Below, piece by piece: positions 16,049-24,834 of a stretch of DNA of 64,000 nucleotides; within the stretch, counting starts at the first letter, position 1, and each line of letters opens with the position of its first letter. The notes below the pieces were generated by a model. That model saw nothing but the letters and a program-made list of their open reading frames with translations. It was not told the DNA's origin and did no database searches. The DNA is from Burkholderiales bacterium 70-64 (GTDB lineage: Bacteria > Pseudomonadota > Gammaproteobacteria > Burkholderiales > Burkholderiaceae_E). The DNA is taken from NCBI GenBank assembly GCA_001898645.1, contig MKUQ01000033.1:62850-126849 (forward strand), read 5' to 3'. A program made the translations under genes and the position numbers.

Positions 16049-18409
16049 ATGGTCTCGGCGTCGGTCAGGCGGCTCGAGGGCCTGTTCTTCAGGCATCGGG
16101 CCGCCACCCTGGTGGTGCTGGGCGTGCTCACGCTGGCCATGGGCTGGTTCGCCTCGCAGCTGCGCATGTCGGCGGGCTTCGACAAGCAGCTGCCGGTCGG
16201 CCACGAGTACATCGACACTTTCTTCCAGTACCGCGAGGAGATCTTCGGCGCCAACCGCGTGATCGTGGTCGTCAAGGCGCGCCAGGGCGACATCTGGAAC
16301 CAGCCCGCCCTCGAGCGCCTGTACGACGTGACGCAGGCGGTCTACTTCCTGCCCGGCGTCGACCGGCGCACGGTGGCCTCGCTGTGGACGCCGAACACCC
16401 GCGTGGTGGAGATCACCGACGAGGGGTTGGCGGCCGAGGACGTGATCGGCAGCGACGTCACGCCCAAGACGCTCGCCGCCGCCAGCATCGCGCGCATCCG
16501 CAACAACGCCGTCGTGGGCGGCTACATGGGCAGCCTGGTGGCCACCGACGGCTCGGCGGCGATGGTGGTGGCCGACCTCCTCGAGACCGATCCGCGCACG
16601 AAGAGCAAGCTCGACTACCTCGACCTCGCCGCCCGGCTCGAGCAGGAGGTCCGCGGCAAGTTCGAGGACGATCGCTTCGAGGTCCAGATCATCGGCTTCG
16701 CCAAGCAGATCGGAGACATCGCCGACGGCGCGCGCAGCGTGATGCTGTTCTTCCTGCTCGCCTTCGTGCTGACCGCGGCCTCGGTCTGGCTGTACACGCG
16801 CAGCTGGAAGATGACCTTCCTGCCGCTGGTGTGCTCGCTGGTCTCGGTGGTGTGGCAGTTCGGCACCATCACGCTGCTGGGATTCGGCCTGGACCCGCTG
16901 GCCGTGCTGGTGCCGTTCCTGGTGTTCGCCATCGGCGTCTCGCACGGCATCCAGCAGATCAACTACATCTCCAAGGAGATCTGCGCCGGCGCCGATGCGA
17001 TGACCGCGGCGCGGCGCAGCTTCACCGGGCTGCTGATTCCCGGCTCGATGGCGCTGGTCACCGCCATGGTCGGTTTCGGCACGCTGATCCTGATCCCCAT
17101 CCCCATGATCAAGGAGCTCTCGATCACCGCGACCGTGGGCGTGGCCTACAAGATCGTCACCAACCTGATCATGCTGCCGGTGGTGGCGTCGTTCTTCAGC
17201 TTCGACGACGCCTACGTCGCGCGCATCGAGCGGCTGCGCCGCGCGCGCGAGCGTTCGATGAAGTTCCTCGGGCGCATCGCCGAGACGCGCAACGCCGCCA
17301 TCGCCACCGTGGTGTGCGCGCTGCTGTTCGGCGCGGCCTTCTTCCAGAGCCAGGGGCGGCACATCGGCGACGTCAAGCCGGGCGTGCCCGAGCTGCGCAG
17401 CGACGCGCGCTTCAACCGCGACGCCGAGAGCATCGTGAGCGAGTTCAACCTCGGGCTGGACGTGCTCACGGTGGTGATCGAGTCGCCCAAGGACGGCTGC
17501 TACAACTATCCGGTGATGGCCTACATCGACGAGTTCTCGTGGGCGATGCAGAACGTGCCCGGCGTGCTCTCGGTGGCCTCGGTGTCCACGCTGGCCAAGC
17601 TGGCCAACTCCGGCATGAACGAGGGCAACCCGAAGTGGGAGGCGCTGCCGCGGGAATCGCGCGCGCTCGCCAATGCCATGAGCTTCATCCCCGAGGGCAG
17701 CGGGCTGGCCAACTCCGGCTGCTCGATGATGCCGGTGCACCTGTACCTGGCCGACCACAAGGCCACCACCGTCAAGGAGGTCATCGGCGCCGTCAAGCGC
17801 TTCCGCGCCGAGGAGAAGACCGACGGCGTGAAGATCAGGCTGGCCAGCGGCAACGTCGGCGTGCAGGCGGCCACCAACGAGGTGCTCGAGAGCACCGAGC
17901 TGCCGATGATGCTGTACGTCTACGCCACCATCGTGGCGCTGGTGCTGGTCACCTACCGCGACTGGCGCGCCATGCTGGCGTGCTGCCTGCCGCTCACCCT
18001 GGCCACCTTCCTCGGCTACTGGTTCATGAAGGAGCTCGAGATCGGCCTGACCGTCGCCACGCTGCCGGTGATGGTGCTGGCCGTCGGCATCGGGGTCGAC
18101 TACGCCTTCTACATCTACAACCGGCTGCAGCTGTACCTGTCGCAGGGGGTGGACATCGCCCGCTCGTTCCAGCAGGCGCTGTTCGAAGTCGGCAACGCGA
18201 CCATCTTCACCGCCATCACGCTGTCGGTCGGCGTGGCGACGTGGTCGTTCTCGGAGCTGAAGTTCCAGGCCGACATGGGCCTGCTGTTGACCTTCATGTT
18301 CATGATCAACATGATCATGGCGATGACCCTGCTGCCGGCGCTGGCGGTCATGATCGACGTGCTCGTGCCGCGGCGCGGCCCGGTGCGCGCACCGTTCCTG
18401 ACTCACTGA
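16049..18409 (+). CDS. MMPL/RND family transporter
   Basis: A 786-aa RND-superfamily inner-membrane protein with the usual two repeats, each having one transmembrane helix, a large periplasmic loop and a bundle of helices ('FAIGVSHGIQQINY' in the first half, 'VLAVGIGVDYAFYIYNRL' in the second). The Asp in 'GVDYAF' resembles the proton-relay position of MMPL proteins. It begins 3 bp after the DUF1302 gene. Likely a proton-driven exporter or lipid/hydrophobe transporter working with DUF1302/DUF1329. Confidence 0.88.
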   Translation: MVSASVRRLEGLFFRHRAATLVVLGVLTLAMGWFASQLRMSAGFDKQLPVGHEYIDTFFQYREEIFGANRVIVVVKARQGDIWNQPALERLYDVTQAVYFLPGVDRRTVASLWTPNTRVVEITDEGLAAEDVIGSDVTPKTLAAASIARIRNNAVVGGYMGSLVATDGSAAMVVADLLETDPRTKSKLDYLDLAARLEQEVRGKFEDDRFEVQIIGFAKQIGDIADGARSVMLFFLLAFVLTAASVWLYTRSWKMTFLPLVCSLVSVVWQFGTITLLGFGLDPLAVLVPFLVFAIGVSHGIQQINYISKEICAGADAMTAARRSFTGLLIPGSMALVTAMVGFGTLILIPIPMIKELSITATVGVAYKIVTNLIMLPVVASFFSFDDAYVARIERLRRARERSMKFLGRIAETRNAAIATVVCALLFGAAFFQSQGRHIGDVKPGVPELRSDARFNRDAESIVSEFNLGLDVLTVVIESPKDGCYNYPVMAYIDEFSWAMQNVPGVLSVASVSTLAKLANSGMNEGNPKWEALPRESRALANAMSFIPEGSGLANSGCSMMPVHLYLADHKATTVKEVIGAVKRFRAEEKTDGVKIRLASGNVGVQAATNEVLESTELPMMLYVYATIVALVLVTYRDWRAMLACCLPLTLATFLGYWFMKELEIGLTVATLPVMVLAVGIGVDYAFYIYNRLQLYLSQGVDIARSFQQALFEVGNATIFTAITLSVGVATWSFSELKFQADMGLLLTFMFMINMIMAMTLLPALAVMIDVLVPRRGPVRAPFLTH

Positions 18410-18422
18410 ACGAGGCCCGCGT

Positions 18423-18893
18423 ATGCTCGAGAAGATCCTTGCCGGCCTGCGCGCCCGCCCGCAGCCGGCTCCCGCCAGCCCGCCGTTCGACGTCGACCGG
18501 GTGCGCGTCGCGGTGCTGGCGCTGCTGCTCGAGGTCTCGCAGGTCGACCGCGAGCTGAGCGAGGACGAGCGCGCCACGGTGCTGCGCCTGGCGCGCGAGC
18601 GTTTCGGGCTCGACGCGGGCGCGGTCGGGCCGCTGGTGGAGCTGGCCGACACGCTGCTGGCCGCCTCGCTGGACGACTGGATCTTCACGCGTACCGTGCG
18701 CGACGCGTTCGATGCCGGCGAGCGCCTCGAGGTGGTGCGGATGCTGTGGCAGGTGGCGTTCGCCGACGGGCGGCTGCGTCCCTTCGAGCAGGCGCTCGTC
18801 GAGCGCATCGGCGCGCGCCTCGGGCTGGCGCCCGAGGCGGTGGCGCAGGCGCGCGAGCAGGCCGGCGCCGCCGGCGCAGCGGGGCCGCGATGA
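18423..18893 (+). CDS. TerB-like helical protein
   Basis: A 156-aa soluble, all-helical protein resembling the TerB domain: 'VAVLALLLEVSQVDRELSEDERATVLRL' and a second similar half 'VVRMLWQVAFADGRLRPFEQALVERIGARLGL', each with an acidic loop that could bind metal. TerB-like proteins are linked to membranes or stress complexes, but the biochemical role is not settled. It sits between the MMPL transporter and the YCF48 protein, overlapping the latter by 4 bp. Confidence 0.78.
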   Translation: MLEKILAGLRARPQPAPASPPFDVDRVRVAVLALLLEVSQVDRELSEDERATVLRLARERFGLDAGAVGPLVELADTLLAASLDDWIFTRTVRDAFDAGERLEVVRMLWQVAFADGRLRPFEQALVERIGARLGLAPEAVAQAREQAGAAGAAGPR

Positions 18894-19936
18894 TCCGCCT
18901 GGTTGCTCTCGTGGCGTCAGCGCTCGTCGCGCTGGGCGCGATCGCGGCCGCGCCCGCGCCAGCCGCGGGCGCGGCGTCGCCGGCGCCAGCCTCGCCGCCT
19001 GCCTCCGCCTCGTCCGCTTCCGCGGCCGCGGCCGCGTCGCCGCCGTCGGTCGACAGCCGCCCCGCCATGCTGGCGCCGCTGGCCACGCACGCGCCGATCA
19101 CGGCCGCCGCGCGCGCCGGCGCGCGGCTGGTCGCGGTGGGCGACTACGGCATCGTGCTGCTCTCGGACGACCAGGGCAGGAGCTGGCGCCAGGCGCGCTC
19201 GGTGGCTGCGCGCACGCTGCTCACGGGCGTGTGCTTCGTCGGCGAGCGGCTCGGCTGGGCGGTCGGCCACGGCGGCATCGTGCTGCACACCGACGACGGC
19301 GGCGAGACCTGGCGGCTGCAGCACGAGGCGGGCCGCGACACGGCGCTGCTGTCGGTGTGGTTCGCCGATGCGCGCCACGGCTACGCCGTCGGCTCGTTCG
19401 GGCGTGCCATCGCGACCGCCGACGGCGGCGCCACCTGGACCGATCTCGCGCTGGCCTCCGGCGACGATGCCGACCGCCACCTCAACCACGTCTTTCACGA
19501 CGCCCGGGGCACGCTGTTCGTTGCCGCCGAATCGGGGACCGTCTTTCGCAGCCGCGACCACGGCGCCACCTGGAGCACGCTCAAGCCGCCCTACAAGGGT
19601 TCGTTCTGGTACGGCACGGCGCTGGCCGACGGCAGCGTGCTGATCATCGGCATGCGCGGCAATGCGTTCCGCTCGACCGACGCGGGCGACAGCTGGAGCC
19701 GCGTCGCCACCGGCACCGAGCGCTCGCTGGCCGGAGTGGCGCAGCTGTCGGACGGCAAGGTGGTCGTGGTGGGCGCCAGCGGCACCGTGCTGGTGAGCAG
19801 CGACCAGGGACACAGCTTCGCGGCCAGCGTGCGCGACGACCGGCAGAACCTGACGGCGGTGCTCGACGCCGGGGGCGGCCGGCTGGCGCTGTTCGGCCAG
19901 GCCGGCGTGATCCGCGATGCCGATGCGAAGCCGTGA
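18890..19936 (+). CDS. YCF48/HCF136-like beta-propeller protein
   Basis: A 348-aa exported protein: signal peptide, an Ala/Pro/Ser-rich linker (about 22-55), then repeated propeller blades with the motif G-x-(I/V)-x-x-(T/S)-x-D-x-G-x-(T/S)-W ('IVLHTDDGGETWRL', 'AIATADGGATWTDL', 'TVFRSRDHGATWSTL', 'NAFRSTDAGDSWSRV'). YCF48 is a photosystem II assembly factor in phototrophs, but in betaproteobacteria this family repeatedly accompanies DUF1302/DUF1329/MMPL genes, so an assembly or scaffold role for that envelope system is more likely here. Confidence 0.87.
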   Translation: MIRLVALVASALVALGAIAAAPAPAAGAASPAPASPPASASSASAAAAASPPSVDSRPAMLAPLATHAPITAAARAGARLVAVGDYGIVLLSDDQGRSWRQARSVAARTLLTGVCFVGERLGWAVGHGGIVLHTDDGGETWRLQHEAGRDTALLSVWFADARHGYAVGSFGRAIATADGGATWTDLALASGDDADRHLNHVFHDARGTLFVAAESGTVFRSRDHGATWSTLKPPYKGSFWYGTALADGSVLIIGMRGNAFRSTDAGDSWSRVATGTERSLAGVAQLSDGKVVVVGASGTVLVSSDQGHSFAASVRDDRQNLTAVLDAGGGRLALFGQAGVIRDADAKP

Positions 19937-19964
19937 CATCTGTACCGCGCCGTAGAGGTCCTGC

Positions 19965-21437
19965 ATGCCATCGTCCGAGCCGCCGCCCATGAGCAAGTAT
20001 CCTGCGCTCGCCCTGTATATCGACGGCCAATGGCTGCCGTCGGCCTCGGGCGGCGAGCTGCCGGTGGTCGATCCGGCGAACGAATCGGTGCTCGGCATGT
20101 TGCCGCTGGCCGGTCCGCCCGAGCTCGACCGTGCGCTGGCGGCGGCCGAGCGCGGCTTCGCGCTGTGGAAGAACACCTGCGCGATCGATCGCCAGAAGAT
20201 CATCGCGCGCGCCACCCGGCTGCTGCGCGAGCGCGCCGGGGCGATCGCCACCGTGCTCACGCTCGAGCAGGGCAAGCCGCATGCCCAGGCGCTGCGCGAG
20301 GTGGTGCTGGGCGCCGAGATCATCGACTTCCTGGCCGAGGAGGCCAAGCGCCTGTACGGCCGCACCGTGCCGCCGCGCACGCCGGGCGTGCTGGCGCAGG
20401 TGGTGGCGCGCCAGCCGGTCGGGCCGGTGGCGGCCTTCACCGCCTGGAACTTCCCGGCCAACCTGCCGGCGCGCAAGCTCGGCGGCGCGCTCGCGGCCGG
20501 CTGCAGCGTCGTCATCAAGCCGGCCGAGGAAACGCCGGGCACCTGCCTGGAGTTCGTGCGCGCCTTCCACGACGCCGGCCTGCCGCCCGGCGTGCTGAAC
20601 ATGGTGTGCGGGCGCCCGGCGCAGGTGTCGGCCCACCTGATCGCCTCGCCGGTGATCCGCAAGGTTTCGTTCACCGGCTCGGTGGCGGTCGGAAGGCTGC
20701 TGGGCGAGCTGGCCGCCAGGGGCGTCAAGCGCTACACCGCCGAGCTGGGCGGCCACGCGCCGGTGATCGTCTGCGAGGATGCCGACTTCGTGCGCGCCGC
20801 GCGCGCCTCGGTGACCGCCAAGTTCCGCAATGCCGGCCAGGTATGCACCTCGCCGACGCGCTTCTACGTGCACCGGGCCGGTTTCGAGGCCTTCCGCGAG
20901 GCGTTCGTGGCGGGTGCGCGCGCGATCCGCGTCGGTCACGGCCTCACCGAGGGCGTGGACATGGGGCCGCTGGCCAACGAACGGCGCCTGGCCGACATGC
21001 AGCGGCTGGTCGACGACGCGCGCGAGCGCGGCGGCGATCTGCTGTGCGGCGGGCACCGCCTCGGCGAGCGCGGGTGGTTCTACGCGCCGACGGTGCTGGC
21101 CCGTCTGACGCCCGAGGCGCGGCTGCTGCACGAGGAGCCGTTCGGGCCGATCGCGGTGCTGCAGCCGTTCGACACGCTCGACGAAGCGATCGCCCTGGCC
21201 AACGCGCTGCCCTACGGGCTGGCGGCCTACGGCTTCACCTCCGATCTCACGTCGGCGCACCGGCTCGGCGAAGAGATCGAGGCCGGCATGATCGGCATCA
21301 ATCACTTCGGCATCTCGCAACCGGAGACTCCGTTCGGTGGCTGGAAGGAAAGCGGCTTCGGACAGGAAAGCGGTCTCGAAGGCCTGCTCGGCTACACCGA
21401 CGTGAAGCTGTGTTCCATTGCGCGGAGTCCGGAATGA
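19965..21437 (+). CDS. Aldehyde dehydrogenase, succinate-semialdehyde dehydrogenase-like
   Basis: A second aldehyde dehydrogenase, 490 aa. Catalytic Cys294 lies in 'NAGQVCTSPTR' and Glu260 in 'AELGGHAP'. The C-terminal 'QPETPFGGWKESGFGQESG' is typical of the succinate-semialdehyde and related short-acid-semialdehyde group (GabD-like). The first ATG has a good ribosome site (AGAGGT, 6-7 nt upstream); ATG 19989 is an alternative. Its stop overlaps the start of the UPF0261 gene. With the aminotransferase downstream it could oxidise a semialdehyde from an amino acid or diamine. Confidence 0.87.
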   Translation: MPSSEPPPMSKYPALALYIDGQWLPSASGGELPVVDPANESVLGMLPLAGPPELDRALAAAERGFALWKNTCAIDRQKIIARATRLLRERAGAIATVLTLEQGKPHAQALREVVLGAEIIDFLAEEAKRLYGRTVPPRTPGVLAQVVARQPVGPVAAFTAWNFPANLPARKLGGALAAGCSVVIKPAEETPGTCLEFVRAFHDAGLPPGVLNMVCGRPAQVSAHLIASPVIRKVSFTGSVAVGRLLGELAARGVKRYTAELGGHAPVIVCEDADFVRAARASVTAKFRNAGQVCTSPTRFYVHRAGFEAFREAFVAGARAIRVGHGLTEGVDMGPLANERRLADMQRLVDDARERGGDLLCGGHRLGERGWFYAPTVLARLTPEARLLHEEPFGPIAVLQPFDTLDEAIALANALPYGLAAYGFTSDLTSAHRLGEEIEAGMIGINHFGISQPETPFGGWKESGFGQESGLEGLLGYTDVKLCSIARSPE

Positions 21438-22714
21438 ATGCGCACGATCGCGGAGCGCGCCGCTGCATCCTGGTGATCGGCACCTGCGACACCAAGTCGG
21501 AGGAGCTGCGCTACATCCGCGAGTGTCTCGAGGCGGCGGGCGCCGCGGTGCTGCTGATGGACGTCGGCGTGCTCGGCACGCCCTCGCTCGCCCCCGACCT
21601 GAGCAACGTCGAGGTCGCGGCGGCGGCCCGCGCGACGCTCGACGAGGTGGCCGCGCAAGGCGACGAGAACCTCGCCATGAGCCGCATGGCCGAGGGCGCT
21701 GCGCGGCTGGCGCGCCGGCTGCACGACGACGGCCGCATCCACGGGGTGCTCATGCTCGGCGGCACCATGGGCACCGATCTCGCCCTCGACGTGGCCGCCG
21801 CGCTGCCGCTGGGGGTGCCGAAGTTCGTGGTCTCCACGGTGGCCTTCTCGCACCTGATCCCGCCCGAGCGCGTCTCGCCCGACCTGACGATGATGCTGTG
21901 GGCCGGCGGCCTGTACGGCCTGAACAGCGCCTGTCGCGCCATCCTCGGCCAGGCGGCCGGCGCCGTGCTCGGCGCCGCGCGCATGGCGGACGAGGTGCGT
22001 CCGGCGCGGCCGCTGGTCGGCATCAGCTCGCTCGGCAAGAGCTGCCTGAACTACATGGTGCGCCTGAAGCCGGCGCTCGAGGCGCGCGGCTACGAGGTGG
22101 CGGTCTTCCACACCACCGGCATGGGCGGGCGCGCCTTCGAGGCCATGGCCGCGCAGCGCCGCTTCGCCGCGGTGATGGATTTCAGCCTGCAGGAGGTCAG
22201 CAACCAGGTGCACGGCTCGGTGGTCAGCTCGGGCGCCGGGCGCCTGACCGCCGCGGGCCGCGCCGGCATTCCCCAGCTGGTGGCCCCGGGCGCGGCCGAC
22301 ATGATCGACCTGCCGGCCTGGCAACCGGTGCCCGAGGCCTACCGCGACCGGCCGCTGCACGTGCACAACCGGCTCATCGCCTCGGTGACCGCCACGCCCG
22401 AGGAGCGCCGCCACACGGCGCGTCGCATCGCCGAATGCCTGGCCGAGGCGGGCGCGCCGGTGACGCTGCTGCTGCCGCGCCAGGGCGTGCAGGCCTGGGA
22501 CCGCCCCGGCGAAGCCCTGCACGATGCGCAGGGGCTGGCCGCGCTGCTCGACGAGCTGCGCACGCGCGTCGCGCCGCCGGCGCAGGTGGTCGAGGTCGAT
22601 GCGCACATCAACGATCCGCTGTTCGCCGCCACCGCCCTGGAGCGCTTCGACGCCTGGGTGCGCGAGGGCATCGTGCCGCGCGGCGTGGCCCTCGACCAAG
22701 AACTGGAAGCCTGA
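21434..22714 (+). CDS. UPF0261 / Tm-1-like ATP-binding protein
   Basis: A 426-aa cytosolic protein of the UPF0261 family, whose plant homologue is the N-terminal domain of the Tm-1 resistance protein. The N-terminal nucleotide-binding half shows 'ILVIGTCDTKSEELRYIRE' and 'GVLMLGGTMGTDLA'; the second half shows 'LVGISSLGKSCLNYM' and 'FHTTGMGGRAFE'. Bacterial members are commonly found in catabolic operons but their reaction is not established to my knowledge. Translationally coupled to the aldehyde dehydrogenase upstream and 3 bp from the HAD gene downstream. Confidence 0.85.
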   Translation: MNAHDRGARRCILVIGTCDTKSEELRYIRECLEAAGAAVLLMDVGVLGTPSLAPDLSNVEVAAAARATLDEVAAQGDENLAMSRMAEGAARLARRLHDDGRIHGVLMLGGTMGTDLALDVAAALPLGVPKFVVSTVAFSHLIPPERVSPDLTMMLWAGGLYGLNSACRAILGQAAGAVLGAARMADEVRPARPLVGISSLGKSCLNYMVRLKPALEARGYEVAVFHTTGMGGRAFEAMAAQRRFAAVMDFSLQEVSNQVHGSVVSSGAGRLTAAGRAGIPQLVAPGAADMIDLPAWQPVPEAYRDRPLHVHNRLIASVTATPEERRHTARRIAECLAEAGAPVTLLLPRQGVQAWDRPGEALHDAQGLAALLDELRTRVAPPAQVVEVDAHINDPLFAATALERFDAWVREGIVPRGVALDQELEA

Positions 22715-22717
22715 CGA

Positions 22718-23386
22718 ATGTACTCCACCCCCGCCGGTCTGCTGCTCGACTTCGGCACCGTGATCACCTGGTCGCTGTTCGAGAAGCATCGCGAGACCGA
22801 AGCGACGCTCGGCCTGCCCGCCGGCAGCCTGCAGTGGCTGGGCCCGCTCGATCCCGACACCGATCCCCTGTGGCAGGCGATGCAGCGCGACGAGATCAGC
22901 GAGCGCGACTACTGGGCGCGGCGCGCCGACGAGCTCGGGCGCGCCTGCGGCGAACCGGGCTGGGACATGCTGACGGTGATGCACCGGCTGCGCCACACCG
23001 ACCCGAACTCGTCGATCCGCCCGCAGATGCTCGCGCTGGTGCGCAGGGCCGTGCGCCACGGCCTGCGCGTGGGCATCCTGTCCAACGAGCTGGAGCTGTT
23101 CTACGGCAAGAGCTTCCTCGACCGCCTCGACATCGTCAAGGAGGTGGCGGTGATCATCGACGGCACCCACAGCAAGGTGCTCAAGCCCGATCCGGCGGTG
23201 TATGCGATCGCCCTCGAGGCGATGAAGCTGCCGGCCGCGCAGGTGCTGTTCGTCGACGACCAGTTGCGCAACATCGTCGGCGCCCATGGCTGCGGGCTGC
23301 AGACGCAGCTCTTCGACCTGCGCGATCCCGACGGCTGCTGCCGCGCGGTGAGCGCCCGGCTGCGCCTGCCCGAGGCGGCGCAGTGA
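22718..23386 (+). CDS. HAD-superfamily hydrolase
   Basis: A 222-aa cytosolic HAD hydrolase. Motif I appears as 'LLLDFGTVIT' (Asp nucleophile present, but Phe-Gly in place of the common x-Asp-Gly, so the acid/base Asp of phosphatases is missing). Motif II is the Ser/Asn in 'GILSNE', motif III the Lys in 'KVLKPDP', and motif IV 'VLFVDDQLRN'. The missing second Asp makes a dehalogenase-like or altered hydrolase activity as likely as a phosphatase. Substrate unknown; it is part of the UPF0261 group. Confidence 0.8.
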   Translation: MYSTPAGLLLDFGTVITWSLFEKHRETEATLGLPAGSLQWLGPLDPDTDPLWQAMQRDEISERDYWARRADELGRACGEPGWDMLTVMHRLRHTDPNSSIRPQMLALVRRAVRHGLRVGILSNELELFYGKSFLDRLDIVKEVAVIIDGTHSKVLKPDPAVYAIALEAMKLPAAQVLFVDDQLRNIVGAHGCGLQTQLFDLRDPDGCCRAVSARLRLPEAAQ

Positions 23387-23426
23387 AGTCGAATCCACCG
23401 GCTGTCTGAACGGAGGAGGATTGCCC

Positions 23427-24818
23427 ATGTCCGCCGTCATCATCGACAAGACGCCGGCTGCACCGGCGCCACGCAAGGTGCTCGGCTTCTCCGCGCTGTT
23501 CGCTGCCTCGATCGGCGTCATCGTGGCCCAGCTCGGCATGGTGTCGCTGATGCAGGGCGTGGGCATCGGCGGCTGGGGCTTCTTCGCGGCGCTGGCGATC
23601 GCCTTCGCGCTGGCGCTCGCCAACGCCATGGCCTATGCCGAGATGGCGCTGATGATGCCGAGCGCGGGCTCGCTCTCCAGCTATGCCGAGGCGGCGGTCG
23701 GCAACTTCCCGGCCATCCTGCTGGTGTTCGCGGGCTACGTCACGCCGGCGATCTTCGGCCTGCCGGTCGAGCTGATCCTGGTCGACGGCGTGCTGCAGCA
23801 GATCGTGCCCGGCGTGCTGCCGCCGTTCGCCTGGGCGGTGGCGCTGCTCGCCGTGCTGGCCGTGCTCAACATCCTCGGCACCGACATCTTCGCGCGCGTG
23901 CAGACCACGCTCAGCTTCGTGATGCTGGTGTTCCTCGCGCTCACCGGGCTGATGGCGCTGGGCGGGCAGGGTGCCGCGCCGCTGGCCGGCGGGCACGCCG
24001 CCGGCTTCGCCGCGCTCGGTCACGACACGGTCGTGCTCGGCCTGGTGGCGCTCGCCTTCTGGGTCTTCGTCGGCACGGAGTTCGTCACGCCGCTGGTCGT
24101 CGAGGCGCGCAATCCGGCGCGCGACCTGCCGCGCGCGATGATCCTCGGGCTCGCCGTCGTCGCCGTCGTGCAGGTGCTGTTCGCGCTCGGTGCGGCATTC
24201 TTCGTATCGCGCGAGGAGCTCGCCGGCTCGGCCACGCCGCACCTCGACTACGTCGTCGCGGTGTTCGGGCCGAGCGCCAAGATCTGGTTCGGCGTGTTCG
24301 CCGTCACCGCCACGGCGAGCCTGCTCAACACCGTGCTCGCCGCCGTGCCGCGCATGCTGAAGGGCATGGCCGACAACGGACAGGTGTTCCCGCTGCTCGG
24401 CCGCACCGGCAAGCGCGGCACGCCGGTGCTCGGCATCCTGTTCGTCGCGGTGCTGCCGCTGGTCGGGCTGGTGTGGTCGCGCGGCGATGCCAACGCCATC
24501 GTGCCGCTCACCATCGCCGCGTCGGTGGCCTGGCTGCTCGCGTACATGACGGCCCAGGTTTCGCTGATCGTGCTGCGGCGCCGTCATCCCGACCTGCCGC
24601 GGCCGTTCAGGGTGCCCGGCTACCCCGTCACGCCGCTGCTCGCCATTGCCGGCATGGGCTACGTCGTCGTCAACAGCTCGCCCGCGCCCGAGATGACCGG
24701 ACAGATCGTCGCCTACACCGGCATCGTGCTCGCGCTGTTCGCCGTCGTTGGCGCGGTCTGGGTCAAGCTGGTGATGAAGAAGGGCCTGTTCGAGCCGGGC
24801 ACGCCGGCAGGGCTCTGA
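23427..24818 (+). CDS. Amino acid/polyamine (APC) permease
   Basis: Polytopic inner-membrane permease, 463 aa, of the amino acid-polyamine-organocation family, with about twelve hydrophobic segments and family-typical 'AMAYAEMALMMPSAGSLSSY' and 'EFVTPLVVEARNPARDLPRAM'. I place the start at the ATG behind GGAGGAGGA; a TTG two codons earlier also exists. Likely imports the amine or amino acid substrate processed by the neighbouring aminotransferase and dehydrogenases. Confidence 0.88.
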   Translation: MSAVIIDKTPAAPAPRKVLGFSALFAASIGVIVAQLGMVSLMQGVGIGGWGFFAALAIAFALALANAMAYAEMALMMPSAGSLSSYAEAAVGNFPAILLVFAGYVTPAIFGLPVELILVDGVLQQIVPGVLPPFAWAVALLAVLAVLNILGTDIFARVQTTLSFVMLVFLALTGLMALGGQGAAPLAGGHAAGFAALGHDTVVLGLVALAFWVFVGTEFVTPLVVEARNPARDLPRAMILGLAVVAVVQVLFALGAAFFVSREELAGSATPHLDYVVAVFGPSAKIWFGVFAVTATASLLNTVLAAVPRMLKGMADNGQVFPLLGRTGKRGTPVLGILFVAVLPLVGLVWSRGDANAIVPLTIAASVAWLLAYMTAQVSLIVLRRRHPDLPRPFRVPGYPVTPLLAIAGMGYVVVNSSPAPEMTGQIVAYTGIVLALFAVVGAVWVKLVMKKGLFEPGTPAGL

Positions 24819-24834
24819 ATACGGAGTTTCCAGC

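Noticed and set aside
13997-18808. A 1603-residue open frame on the minus strand
   Set aside because: It is antisense to DUF1302, MMPL and TerB genes, made of His, Arg, Asp and Val in the pattern given by GC-rich codon bias, and matches no protein type.
18423-18893. Tellurite resistance operon
   Set aside because: Only a TerB-like protein is present; terC, terD and other ter genes are absent, so resistance is not supported.
18890-19936. Photosynthesis link through the YCF48 protein
   Set aside because: No photosystem gene is seen in the window, and this family is common beside DUF1302/DUF1329/MMPL genes in non-phototrophs.
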